From the NCBI GenBank assembly GCA_003994795.1, contig AP018269.1, positions 5,390,342 through 5,454,341 on the forward strand: a stretch of 64,000 nt of DNA, read 5' to 3'. The translations under genes and the position numbers were made by a program. The notes beneath the pieces are model-generated. The model saw only the letters and a list, made by a program, of their open reading frames with translations. It was not told the origin of the DNA and ran no database searches. The DNA is from Cylindrospermum sp. NIES-4074 (GTDB lineage: Bacteria > Cyanobacteriota > Cyanobacteriia > Cyanobacteriales > Nostocaceae). This document shows, one piece after another, positions 43,895-52,435 of this stretch (positions are counted from its first letter, which is position 1; each line of letters opens with the position of its first letter).

Positions 43895-45745
43895 TCAAAA
43901 ATTATAGTTAGCACTGAAGTAAAAGCCATCATCTTGAGCATTTTTACCCCGGTCATCTAAATTAACCAAGGGTAAACCATAATCTAATCTCAAATTCAGA
44001 CGGGGTATAGGTTGGAATAATACCCCCATTCCCAAACCAGCTAAAAACTTTTGCCGCTGGATACTGTTGGGGTTATTATCCACATTCCAGACGTATCCCA
44101 TATCAAAAAAGGGCGCAATTTGTAACACCGCACTTCCTGTTGCGTCTCTTTGAATTGTGATCCGGTCTTCTAAAGTCAATTTGACGCCGTTGTCACCAGC
44201 ACGGACGTTTTGACGATAACCCCGCAAAGATTGACCACCACCCATGACAAACTGCTGGGAAGGTAACAAAGCATTGGCGGATAGTTGCACATCGGCTTGG
44301 GCGATTAATAGATGATCGTCATTCAGGCGTTGCACTCGCTGCACTTGGGCCAACCAACTAAAAAAGCGTCCATCAGGTAGGGGGTCAGAGTTGATGGTGG
44401 CATCAAACAAGCCTACACCCAAACTAAATAGCGATCGCAATCCCCATGCACCACTAACATCCCGACGGACGTAATCTTGCCCGAATTTAATCACGCGTGT
44501 GCGACTGTTCCCGTCTGCATCAGGGCCAAATCCAAAGGGTGTGGGCCCAGCAAAGGTAAAGGTTTGACCGTCCTGAACAGTAAAGCCGAGAGAGAGGGCT
44601 AATTCCTCACGAGGCGATCGCACTATTGGTTGTCGATAACTAATTTCATATAACTGAGATTCGCCACTAATATCAAATTGCTTGAAAGCTGGATCAATAA
44701 CTTGATTATTATTAATTGAAGTTCGCAGTTGTAAAGTGCCATTCATCGCATTTAGTGGCACTCGATAGCTAAAATCATAAATATTTGAGCCTCCTTGGGT
44801 GGTGCGGTAATAAGATGCCGCTAATTCATCACCCAAACCTGTCAAGTTGCGATGTGCCGTACTGATTCCCAATCTTTCAGAACCGACGCTAGGAGGAGAA
44901 TAATTATCAATACTTAATGTGCCACTAAAGGGGTTAGCCTCGGTGACACGAACCACCAAAATACTTTTACCAAAGCCACTACCGGGACGTAAGCTAGCTT
45001 CTACATTGGATAATAACGGATCAGCCCGTAATAACCGCAACTGGTCTTCTAGACTAGCTGTGGATAAAGGCTTACCAGTACCCAACGCAATTCGCGATCG
45101 CACATAATCAGGATTTAAACGTCGGCTACCTTGGATTTCAATTTTTTCCACACTCCCCTCAATTACCCGGATTTCCACAAGTCCATTGGTAACTTTTTGC
45201 TCTACCAAAACTGCTCTAGAAGTGATGTAACCTTGGTTAAGATAAAGTTGAGTAATACTATCAGCGACTTTGGTGAGTTCTTCTAAGGTGACAGAACGCC
45301 CTTCTACTGGCTTAGTGATAGCATTCAGTGTTTCTGAATTAAAAATTGTACTGCCTGTCACTTGAATTTTCTCTACCTGAATATTCCCTAGAGTGGGTGC
45401 AGGTGAGGTTTCCGGTGTAGGAGTTTGTTGCAGCGTTGGTGGCTTTTCTGGTGGTAGCGGTTCTGGTGTCGATGCAGGTTGGGGAAAACGGTTTTGGTTG
45501 CTGTCCCCTTGTGGATTTGGTGCTTGTGCCAATGTTGGCAAAGTCAATACTAAAAAAGTAAAAATAAATGATCCAGATATTAATAAATCCCCAAACATAG
45601 GATTTTTTTTACTTCCTCCCTGCGTCAAAGAGGAGTTTAATTTTGATAATTGCCAAATAGCTAGTTTACCAAATGAATTCATAGAAATATTATTTTGGCT
45701 AATTCGCATTTTTAATACTGATTTATGCTGATCATCTTCTAACAT
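43895..45745 (-). CDS. TpsB outer-membrane transporter (ShlB/FhaC/HecB family)
   Basis: A 616-residue protein. A long N-terminal region with hydrophobic stretch (FIFTFLVLTLPTLAQA, residues about 62-77) is the signal peptide; Met22 or Met50 could be alternative starts. A Pro-rich linker follows, then a POTRA domain (VEKIQVTGSTIFNSETLNAI, VTEGSVEKIEIQGSRRLNP-type segment seen as IEGSVEKIEIQGSRRLN) and a 16-strand barrel with LRGYRQNVRAGDNG (conserved loop motif) and final strand YFSANYNF. Such transporters secrete TPS-domain exoproteins in two-partner secretion. The only TPS protein here is the fusion at 9026-14794, though other partners may lie elsewhere. Confidence 0.93.
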   Translation of the reverse strand: MLEDDQHKSVLKMRISQNNISMNSFGKLAIWQLSKLNSSLTQGGSKKNPMFGDLLISGSFIFTFLVLTLPTLAQAPNPQGDSNQNRFPQPASTPEPLPPEKPPTLQQTPTPETSPAPTLGNIQVEKIQVTGSTIFNSETLNAITKPVEGRSVTLEELTKVADSITQLYLNQGYITSRAVLVEQKVTNGLVEIRVIEGSVEKIEIQGSRRLNPDYVRSRIALGTGKPLSTASLEDQLRLLRADPLLSNVEASLRPGSGFGKSILVVRVTEANPFSGTLSIDNYSPPSVGSERLGISTAHRNLTGLGDELAASYYRTTQGGSNIYDFSYRVPLNAMNGTLQLRTSINNNQVIDPAFKQFDISGESQLYEISYRQPIVRSPREELALSLGFTVQDGQTFTFAGPTPFGFGPDADGNSRTRVIKFGQDYVRRDVSGAWGLRSLFSLGVGLFDATINSDPLPDGRFFSWLAQVQRVQRLNDDHLLIAQADVQLSANALLPSQQFVMGGGQSLRGYRQNVRAGDNGVKLTLEDRITIQRDATGSAVLQIAPFFDMGYVWNVDNNPNSIQRQKFLAGLGMGVLFQPIPRLNLRLDYGLPLVNLDDRGKNAQDDGFYFSANYNF

Positions 45746-45815
45746 TTTTCACATCTCTTGGTTGAGTTTTGACTTTTTTTCATAAAATCTACAGCTACGC
45801 AAAATTAAACAACTT

Positions 45816-45921
45816 TATAGCGGTTCTCGGTTGAGTGAGATACAAGAACCCCACCCCCAACCCCCTCCCCGCAAGCGATGAGGGGACTATGATGTATCTC
45901 ATCCAAGTGCATACCGCTATA
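45816..45921. repeat. MITE-like palindromic element with TATAGCGGT ends
   Basis: A 106-bp element bounded by TATAGCGGT and ACCGCTATA. Just inside are TGAGATACA and TGTATCTCA, so the ends extend as an interrupted palindrome. The centre is C-rich (CCCCACCCCCAACCCCCTCC). It carries no gene. Confidence 0.7.
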
Positions 45922-45966
45922 TAAACTAAGTTTGCTATCTATTTTGAATGTTTGGTGCATTAGTTA

Positions 45967-46353
45967 TTATTTCATAAATAAACTAGATTCTACATGAAAA
46001 AACTCTCCCAGCTTACGTGCTTGTTCTGCATTTATTTTCTCTTGTCCATTTAAAATATTATTAACTAAATCTTCTGTGCCAAAAACCGCTATTAAATCAT
46101 CTCTACTCTTCTCAGATTCCTCTAAGAAAAATAACAACATAGCTAGAGGTTTATTCTGCTGATTTGGCTGATAATATTCTTGTTCAAACTTTTCAATTAA
46201 AGTAATTAATAACTGATATAGTTCGTCTTCTTCTAGGGTACGTTCCCGATGCATTAAATCTTCCACTATCCCTAAAGCTTGCTCATTTTCAGCTTCAGTT
46301 TTTATCAGCATAAGCAGCTTCCTCTTTACCCATAGCTTCAATTCCCTCCGCAC
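45967..46353 (-). CDS. HigA-like antitoxin, orphan
   Basis: The frame gives 128 residues, but the ATG at 46311 (Met15) is preceded by AGAGGA at a good distance and begins the usual family start MLIKTEAENEQALGIVEDLM. That gives 114 residues. The C-terminal part is an Xre-type helix-turn-helix: ESEKSRDDLIAVFGTEDLVN, ILNGQEKINAEQARKLGEFF. This is the pattern of HigA antitoxins that bind DNA and a HigB RNase. No HigB-like gene is visible on either side, so it is probably an orphan or a stand-alone regulator. It is acidic in the central linker. Confidence 0.8.
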   Translation of the reverse strand: MRRELKLWVKRKLLMLIKTEAENEQALGIVEDLMHRERTLEEDELYQLLITLIEKFEQEYYQPNQQNKPLAMLLFFLEESEKSRDDLIAVFGTEDLVNNILNGQEKINAEQARKLGEFFHVESSLFMK

Positions 46354-46505
46354 AACAACACATATTTTCTCAAAGTAGCTAAATTTAGGGAACTGAAGAG
46401 GTTAACTTTTTGGATTATCTAAAACCCATAGTAACTTACTCAATGTAATAAATGTCGAAGCCTTTGTGAGAAATTCGGGTCATTGCCTCATTACCTATTA
46501 CCTCT

Positions 46506-48917
46506 CTAACGCGCTTCACCAATTAAACTAAATCCTGCCCAATATTTAGGATTAGGATATTGTTTCATTGTTGCCAACATCGCGTTTCGCAAAGCTTGGG
46601 CTTTATCGGGATTTCGCTTTAATTGTCCATAAAACTCATTCATAAAAGGGACTGTGGGTGCATCAGGTACTACCCACTGCGAGACAACTATACTGGGAAC
46701 CCCGGCACTCATTAAAGCCAGAGATAAACCCAACGTTCCTGCACCAGTGCTATTACTGCTACCAGTTTCACCTGCGCTGAGAACAACTAACCCAGCGCGT
46801 AACCGCTTGCCTTTTGGCTGGGTATATAAATCGATAATTTCGCTAGCAGTAAGGAGTCCATCGTCGTCACCAACAGCGGAAAGTGCGATCGCACCCGGTA
46901 CACCTTGTCTGTTAATATCATCTAATAAGCCGTAAGTTGCCAAATGAATTGTTTTGGCTTTGGGCAACAAAGCTAAAATTGCTGTTTTCGTTGCCCCATT
47001 ACCAAGAATAGCAGTAGTTTTCAATAAATCTGCAATTACTAAAGCTTCTTTTTCAGAATTTACCAATGGTGCTAAAGGTTGGGTTCCTGCACCAACTACC
47101 TGGGCAATTTTAGGCATGATGGGATTTCCCACCACGACTACTTTACTACCACCAATTTTGCTACGTTTATCTTTAGTTAACTCAAGTATCTGAATTGCTG
47201 GCACTACACTAATAGTGTGCTTTTCAATCAAGTATTTACCATAAATATCCACCAAAGCCGGAAAGGGAATTAGTGATAATTCGTCTTGGGCAATAAAAAT
47301 CACTCTTTCTTTAGGGTCTTTTGGTAATAATTCGGCAATGGGTTTAATTAATAGTTGATTCAGTTGTAATAATGGTTTGGCATCTTTTTGAGGCTGTTTA
47401 CCTGTAGTTTTGACACCCAAATAAACAGGAATACTAGCAACAACATCTGTAATAGAATTAATTGGTGAAATCGTATTTTCTGTTTTGGGGTCAAGCTTAC
47501 GAAATGTAACTTTACCTGTGGGCTGAATCACCCATACATAAATTCCCTCTTCAGGAATATTGGCATATTTAACTAAAGTGGCTTTTTGTGTTTTAGCAAT
47601 TGCTTGAATTTGGCTAATTGTGAGTGGGGCAATTTGCTTTGGTGCAACTTTCAAACCATTGCCTGCTGATTCAGAAGCGGCACGCATTCCCAGTAAATTT
47701 AAAAATGCTGCTGTACTACCTTGTTCAGCTATTTCTAAAGCTGAGTCTGGCTGTTTTTGGCTAACTAAAACTTGTTGTAGTAAGCGATATGTGTTGGCTT
47801 GTTCACCAGCATAATTTTCTTTAATGCCCAAATCGTCACGGATTTTTTGCCAAACGCCGATGTTCTCAATTAAGGTAGTTTGAGCATCGCTGGCTTTACC
47901 TGCTTTAAACAAAGCAAATGCTAAATTATTTAAAGCTATGCCCTGTCCAAAAGTATTTTTTGCCGCTTTGGCAGTGTCCAATTGTTCTTGATAAAGTGCT
48001 AGTGCTTTGTCATGTTGTCCTGAAGAAGAATAAGCACGTCCTAACTGTTTAATTAAATAAGTTTGGTTAACTCCTGGGGATTTTTTAGCTAATGCTAGCT
48101 GTTTTTGATAAAAAGCGATCGCCTGACTTAAGTCTCCTTGGGTGGAGTAAGTGGCAGCTAACTGTTCTAAAACCATATTTTGGCCAGCAACATCGCCTAA
48201 AGCGCTGGTAAGTTCCAACTGCTGCTGATAATATGCGATCGCCTGGGGATATTGCCCCAACTGTCGGGAAACTGTAGCCAGATTCTTTAAAGAATCAATC
48301 TGTGACAGGAAATCACGGCTGTTTTGGGCAACTGCTAGCTGTTCTTGATAAAAGGCGATCGCTTTCTCATATTCTTTCCCCGCTTCTTGGTTCAAACCCA
48401 CGTTACCCAACAAAGCTGCTTCTCTGACAGGATTGCCGATTTCTTTTCTCAGAACTATCGCCCGTTCCCTAAATTCTTTCGCTAGCTTTTCGTCACCAAT
48501 ATTTAAATAAGTATTGCTAAGATGTTCTAAAATCTGTACTGCACTCGGCAGATCGCCCAGTGTCTGCACTAGTTCTAAGCTTTGTCCATAGGCTGAAAGC
48601 GCCTGTTGATATTGCCCTAGAGTAAAGTGAGTTTGACCTAATTTATACAAAGCATTGGCTTGTCCAGTGCGATCGCCTAATTCTTGATAAAGATTTAGTG
48701 ACTCTCGTAAAGATGCCAAAGCTGTTGACAATTGTCCACTAGTTAGTTGTTTATTACCTAGATTTAGCAGTAATCCAGCACGGTATTGTCTGTCTGCCTG
48801 AGTTTCATTAGCTGTGGGTGCAGCTAATATTGGAGATAAAGTTAAAGCAAATGTCAACAACCCAGAAGTAATTGACAAAAAATAGGATTTTAATTGTTTA
48901 TTTTTTTGCTTAGACAT
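46506..48917 (-). CDS. TPR-CHAT protein with both catalytic residues lost
   Basis: An 803-residue protein. Signal peptide near residues 14-32 (ITSGLLTFALTLSPILAA). About nine TPRs cover 45-350, several starting with AIAFYQEQLAVAQ-like helices. A CHAT domain (about 500-803) follows, with LSLIPFPALVDIYGKYL and the final KYWAGFSLIGEAR typical of the family. The His motif reads HLATYG, with Tyr662 replacing the catalytic His, and the Cys motif reads LSAGETG, with Gly716 replacing the catalytic Cys. It is therefore probably an inactive pseudo-peptidase that could act as regulator or decoy. It may be compared with the two intact CHAT domains in this window. Confidence 0.9.
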   Translation of the reverse strand: MSKQKNKQLKSYFLSITSGLLTFALTLSPILAAPTANETQADRQYRAGLLLNLGNKQLTSGQLSTALASLRESLNLYQELGDRTGQANALYKLGQTHFTLGQYQQALSAYGQSLELVQTLGDLPSAVQILEHLSNTYLNIGDEKLAKEFRERAIVLRKEIGNPVREAALLGNVGLNQEAGKEYEKAIAFYQEQLAVAQNSRDFLSQIDSLKNLATVSRQLGQYPQAIAYYQQQLELTSALGDVAGQNMVLEQLAATYSTQGDLSQAIAFYQKQLALAKKSPGVNQTYLIKQLGRAYSSSGQHDKALALYQEQLDTAKAAKNTFGQGIALNNLAFALFKAGKASDAQTTLIENIGVWQKIRDDLGIKENYAGEQANTYRLLQQVLVSQKQPDSALEIAEQGSTAAFLNLLGMRAASESAGNGLKVAPKQIAPLTISQIQAIAKTQKATLVKYANIPEEGIYVWVIQPTGKVTFRKLDPKTENTISPINSITDVVASIPVYLGVKTTGKQPQKDAKPLLQLNQLLIKPIAELLPKDPKERVIFIAQDELSLIPFPALVDIYGKYLIEKHTISVVPAIQILELTKDKRSKIGGSKVVVVGNPIMPKIAQVVGAGTQPLAPLVNSEKEALVIADLLKTTAILGNGATKTAILALLPKAKTIHLATYGLLDDINRQGVPGAIALSAVGDDDGLLTASEIIDLYTQPKGKRLRAGLVVLSAGETGSSNSTGAGTLGLSLALMSAGVPSIVVSQWVVPDAPTVPFMNEFYGQLKRNPDKAQALRNAMLATMKQYPNPKYWAGFSLIGEAR

Positions 48918-49025
48918 AATTCAGGTTTAAGGCGAAAGAAAGAATAAAAATTTTAAGCTGGTGCATATTTCATCTGGATATAGTAGTTTTATTTGGTTTG
49001 AGAAAAGCATTTTTTTTAAATTAAC

Positions 49026-49055
49026 CACAGAGACGCAGAGAACGCAGAGAAAATT
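49026..49055. repeat. CGCAGAGAACGCAGAGA short repeat
   Basis: CACAGAGACGCAGAGAACGC followed by AGAGAAAATT. This is one of the very common short intergenic repeats of Nostoc-type genomes, in AT-rich surroundings. Confidence 0.6.
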
Positions 49056-49155
49056 AAGACGGTTTTTTACGAATGATTCAGGAATTATATAATTTTCAAT
49101 TCTTAAGAAACAGCGTTTATTTCTATTTTTATTTCCCATCAGCCTAAATGAGTCA

Positions 49156-49243
49156 GGACTTACGCAATAACTCTTAAAACTCTTATTCCTTCGCGTCCTT
49201 TGCGTCCTTTGCGGTTTGTTTCCTCATATTTTTGCGTAAGTAC
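49156..49243. repeat. MITE-like element with GGACTTACGCAA ends
   Basis: GGACTTACGCAA (49156-49167) and TTGCGTAAGTAC (49232-49243) are inverted repeats with one mismatch, enclosing 88 bp. The ends match those at 4646-4804. The internal part has a CGTCCTTTGCGTCCTTTGCG direct repeat. Confidence 0.6.
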
Positions 49244-49378
49244 TATGAGTAAATTTAATGTTTAAAAGCTTAATCTAGAATAGACAAAACTTGCTCTAAT
49301 CACCTATATTTAGGTGCAAACTGATTTGATATGAATTTTTCTAACTATCGTCCATGATTTATCTTTTGTTTGGTTATT

Positions 49379-52177
49379 TTAATTAAATCCAGGTGGTAGT
49401 TCCAAAGGTGAAAGTGTTCCTGGTTGGGAAGGTACAGGTGAACTTGGAGAAGCAGGAGAAGCAGGAGAAGCAGGAGAAGCACCACCACCAGCAGGGGCAG
49501 CATTGGGGGAAGAATTCGCCCCGGCCCCGTTGCTAGGAGATGGTGTAGTTTGTGGATTTTGACCAGGTGGAGGCGGTGGAATTACAGGAAGTTCATTTGC
49601 AGGCTTCACGGGTGGTTGTGACAGTGAATTTTTATTATTGGGGTTTTCTTGCACAGGTGGGAGAAAAGTTTCGATAGTAACTGCGCGACTGACTTTTTCA
49701 CCAGCAGCATTAGTTACTTGTAAAGTAAGTGTTTCACTGTTTGGTTTTTCGCTCAAGGGGTAAGTGATATTCCCAGATTGGGCAACGTTTCCTGGTGCAG
49801 GTAGCAACTCAACTTTGATACTACTGCTACCTGCGACTTTCCAGGATAACTTGATCAATTTGATGGCTTTAACCTGAGTAATAGGAATCGAATATTTAAC
49901 TTTTGCATCTTCTCCATTAACTTTAAATTCTAAAATTTGGCTAGGCAGTGCCTTAACTTTAATTACATCTGTTTTTAAAGAGGGAATTGGTTTCTCGGTA
50001 GGAGTTTTGGGGATTAATTGCATCTCAAAAATGTAGTCACCAACCCCGCGATTTTTAGCAGGAACATTCCGACAAACTAGTTGAGTTTGTTGTTGTTGAG
50101 GACAAAAATCTACTAGTGCTGGGGGAATACCTTGATTGAATTTATAAGTTTGTAGTTTGCTGGTAACTTCACCATCAGGCGACCGGCCAATGACCCGCAA
50201 TTCTTGAATTTTATCTAAGTCGCTAATTTTCCAATTTAAGAGAATTGTATCTGGGCTATTTGGTTGATTTTTTAAGTTTTCTGCTGCTTCTTGGTAGCTG
50301 GGTTGTGCAGAAGCAAACTCTAAAATTTTTGGTGGTGGAGTGGGTGCAATGCTGATAGTAGTTGTTTTGAGGACATCTGCTACTGTGTCTGGTCTCCTTC
50401 TAGAAAAGGCTTTGAGTTCAAAAATATATTCACCTGGTTTATAGGCATCGGTAGGTATATTTGAGCAGGTGAGTACAGTCGCCATTTGACAGAATTGTTT
50501 GAGTTCGTCGGGCACTTTACCATTAAATTGATAAACTCTTGGTTGCACCGCAGCGCTACCATTTCCCGAAAAACTGCTGAGGGACAAACTTTGTAATTCT
50601 TTGGGGTTGCGAATTTGCCAATTGAGGCGAATAAAGTCGCCATTGGCTTGTTGATATTCAGCATCATCAGAGTTAAATAATCTGATTCTGGGTAATGCTG
50701 GCGGTCGCAACATCCACCAAATCAGAAATCCGATAGTTGCTAAAACTCCTAAACCTGTCAACAATACCAACAAAAACTGCCACCAAGGACGCGCTTCCCA
50801 AATTAAAGTCCCTGGAAAGGAAGCATTGGGTAATGGTAATGCTTGCTGATCTTCGACTTCAACGCGGAAGTTGAGCAACTTTCCCGTGCCGAAAATCGGT
50901 CGCCGCCACCATTTAACTGGTGTGACTGTAACTCGCGAATTAGCTTTTTCTCCTGGCAATAAGCGCAGTACAGTAGGAGAAACTGTATAAGTACAAGCTT
51001 TCTCTTCCTCAGCTGATGTGACGCGACAAGCAACTTCCCGCACGGAGTTGCCTGCATTGGTCAATTTAAGTTCATAGACACCATTCAAGCGTCTGACTCT
51101 ACCCACAACTGTCAGCAGTTCAATATTTAGTAAGTAGGTTGGTAATATCTCTAGATACACCACATCCAACATTACTAAGTCTGGATTGTTGACGGAGTAT
51201 AAGCGCAGGCTGGGATAGTAAAGACCAGCATTGACACCGAATTGAGGGTTAAACAGCAGGACAATCTCGCCTTTTTCACCTGGGTTGAGTTCCAAACCCA
51301 TATTTGGCATGATCAGTCCCGCCATCTCCAAACCTTCGGGATAACGGATGCTATACCAATTGGCGTCTAAATCTAAACAACTCAGTCGAAACCGGTCTAC
51401 ACGGTCGGAACGGTTGTGGACATTAACGACAGCTTGAAAAATGCCTCCTGGGGGAATTTGAGCAGGCGATCGCGAACTTGTAGGAGGTTGTAGTGTAAAT
51501 GTGGGGTCACTAACTCTAACTACAGTTTCAATCGCTGGTACAACCTGAATTCGCGCCTGATGGCGAATTGGTGTATCCTCCGGGTAGTGCTGCGGCGCAT
51601 CAATAACTATTAAATAGTTATATGTGCTGGGAATTGCCGTTACAGGTACTTGAAACTCAAATAAAACTTCACTGGTGGAGTTGGGCCCCAAGGCTAACCG
51701 TTGGCGGGGTGCATCACACCATTGAATTAATTGCTGGGAAAATTCATCGATAAAAACATCGATTAAGGCACTCTCTGCACCCTTGTTGGTGACTGTGACA
51801 TAAAGTTCAAACCGAGTGCCTGTCTTGACGGCAAAATCCCCAGAAGGATTGAAGATAATAGCGAGAGGGCTACCCGGTGCTAGACTTTGTTGGAGTTGCT
51901 GCTGCTTAATACCACGTTTTGCAGCTAGATTAATCCGGTAGTTGAGTTCACCATCTGCTAAGATTTCTTGCACGAAACCTTGGTCTACCAATTCATCCAA
52001 CAAAGCCAGGGCGGTTTGTGGTTCTTCACCCATTTGAGTAGCTACTTGCTCTAGAGTTACTCCTTCAGGCCGCTTCATCATCCACTGGACAATTTTGCGT
52101 GGTTGAGGTGACAGTGTTAGCACCTCTGCCATACTCAAACCGGGTCTTGAATCTGTTGGTCTGGAATTTGTAGTCAC
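49379..52177 (-). CDS. CIS-block membrane protein: winged helix, Ig-like domains, one membrane segment
   Basis: A 932-residue protein. Residues 10-85 form a winged helix related to the small protein at 7294-7587 (VATQM, LVDQGFVQEI). Residues 100-455 are a series of Ig-like domains (LYVTVTNKGAES, LNPGEKGEIVLLFNP, LKLTNAGNSVREVACRV). A single membrane segment at about 465-490 (WWQFLLVLLTGLGVLATIGF) follows, then three more Ig-like units (residues about 495-810) and a low-complexity Pro/Ser/Gly-rich tail with PASPASPASPSSPVPS. It is last in structural block 2. Large membrane proteins in such loci are candidates for the anchor that fixes the CIS baseplate to a membrane; this is inferred from position and topology. 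Confidence 0.8.
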   Translation of the reverse strand: MTTNSRPTDSRPGLSMAEVLTLSPQPRKIVQWMMKRPEGVTLEQVATQMGEEPQTALALLDELVDQGFVQEILADGELNYRINLAAKRGIKQQQLQQSLAPGSPLAIIFNPSGDFAVKTGTRFELYVTVTNKGAESALIDVFIDEFSQQLIQWCDAPRQRLALGPNSTSEVLFEFQVPVTAIPSTYNYLIVIDAPQHYPEDTPIRHQARIQVVPAIETVVRVSDPTFTLQPPTSSRSPAQIPPGGIFQAVVNVHNRSDRVDRFRLSCLDLDANWYSIRYPEGLEMAGLIMPNMGLELNPGEKGEIVLLFNPQFGVNAGLYYPSLRLYSVNNPDLVMLDVVYLEILPTYLLNIELLTVVGRVRRLNGVYELKLTNAGNSVREVACRVTSAEEEKACTYTVSPTVLRLLPGEKANSRVTVTPVKWWRRPIFGTGKLLNFRVEVEDQQALPLPNASFPGTLIWEARPWWQFLLVLLTGLGVLATIGFLIWWMLRPPALPRIRLFNSDDAEYQQANGDFIRLNWQIRNPKELQSLSLSSFSGNGSAAVQPRVYQFNGKVPDELKQFCQMATVLTCSNIPTDAYKPGEYIFELKAFSRRRPDTVADVLKTTTISIAPTPPPKILEFASAQPSYQEAAENLKNQPNSPDTILLNWKISDLDKIQELRVIGRSPDGEVTSKLQTYKFNQGIPPALVDFCPQQQQTQLVCRNVPAKNRGVGDYIFEMQLIPKTPTEKPIPSLKTDVIKVKALPSQILEFKVNGEDAKVKYSIPITQVKAIKLIKLSWKVAGSSSIKVELLPAPGNVAQSGNITYPLSEKPNSETLTLQVTNAAGEKVSRAVTIETFLPPVQENPNNKNSLSQPPVKPANELPVIPPPPPGQNPQTTPSPSNGAGANSSPNAAPAGGGASPASPASPASPSSPVPSQPGTLSPLELPPGFN

Positions 52178-52435
52178 GCTTATTTCCCCATCAAATTAGT
52201 GCTGAGTTCTCTAGTTTTGAGCAAGTATAAGGGATAGTCTGCCTGGAGTTGAAGTTAGTTTTTTATCTTTAAAACTCAGCATTTGACCCACTATTACATC
52301 AAAGATACTAACCTACCGATTGCAATTTATAACTCAATCCACATTTATTTTTACTTAGAACTTACCCAAAACCTTTCATTTCTTGGCACGGCAGTTGCTA
52401 CAAGGTCGGAAAGCTCACGCCAGTTGCTGCAATCA
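52178..52435. other. Intergenic region between the two anchor-candidate genes
   Basis: 258 AT-rich bases. An ATG-started frame at 52283-52480 has no family support. It is long for an operon gap, so the last gene of the block may have its own promoter. Confidence 0.4.

Larger units (their letters stand above)
48918..49378. other. Intergenic region with repeats
   Basis: 461 bp between two genes read in the same direction. It contains a CGCAGAGAACGCAGAG repeat (49026-49055) and a MITE-like element (49156-49243). No gene is supported. The promoter of the TPR-CHAT gene is expected near 48930-49020. Confidence 0.5.
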
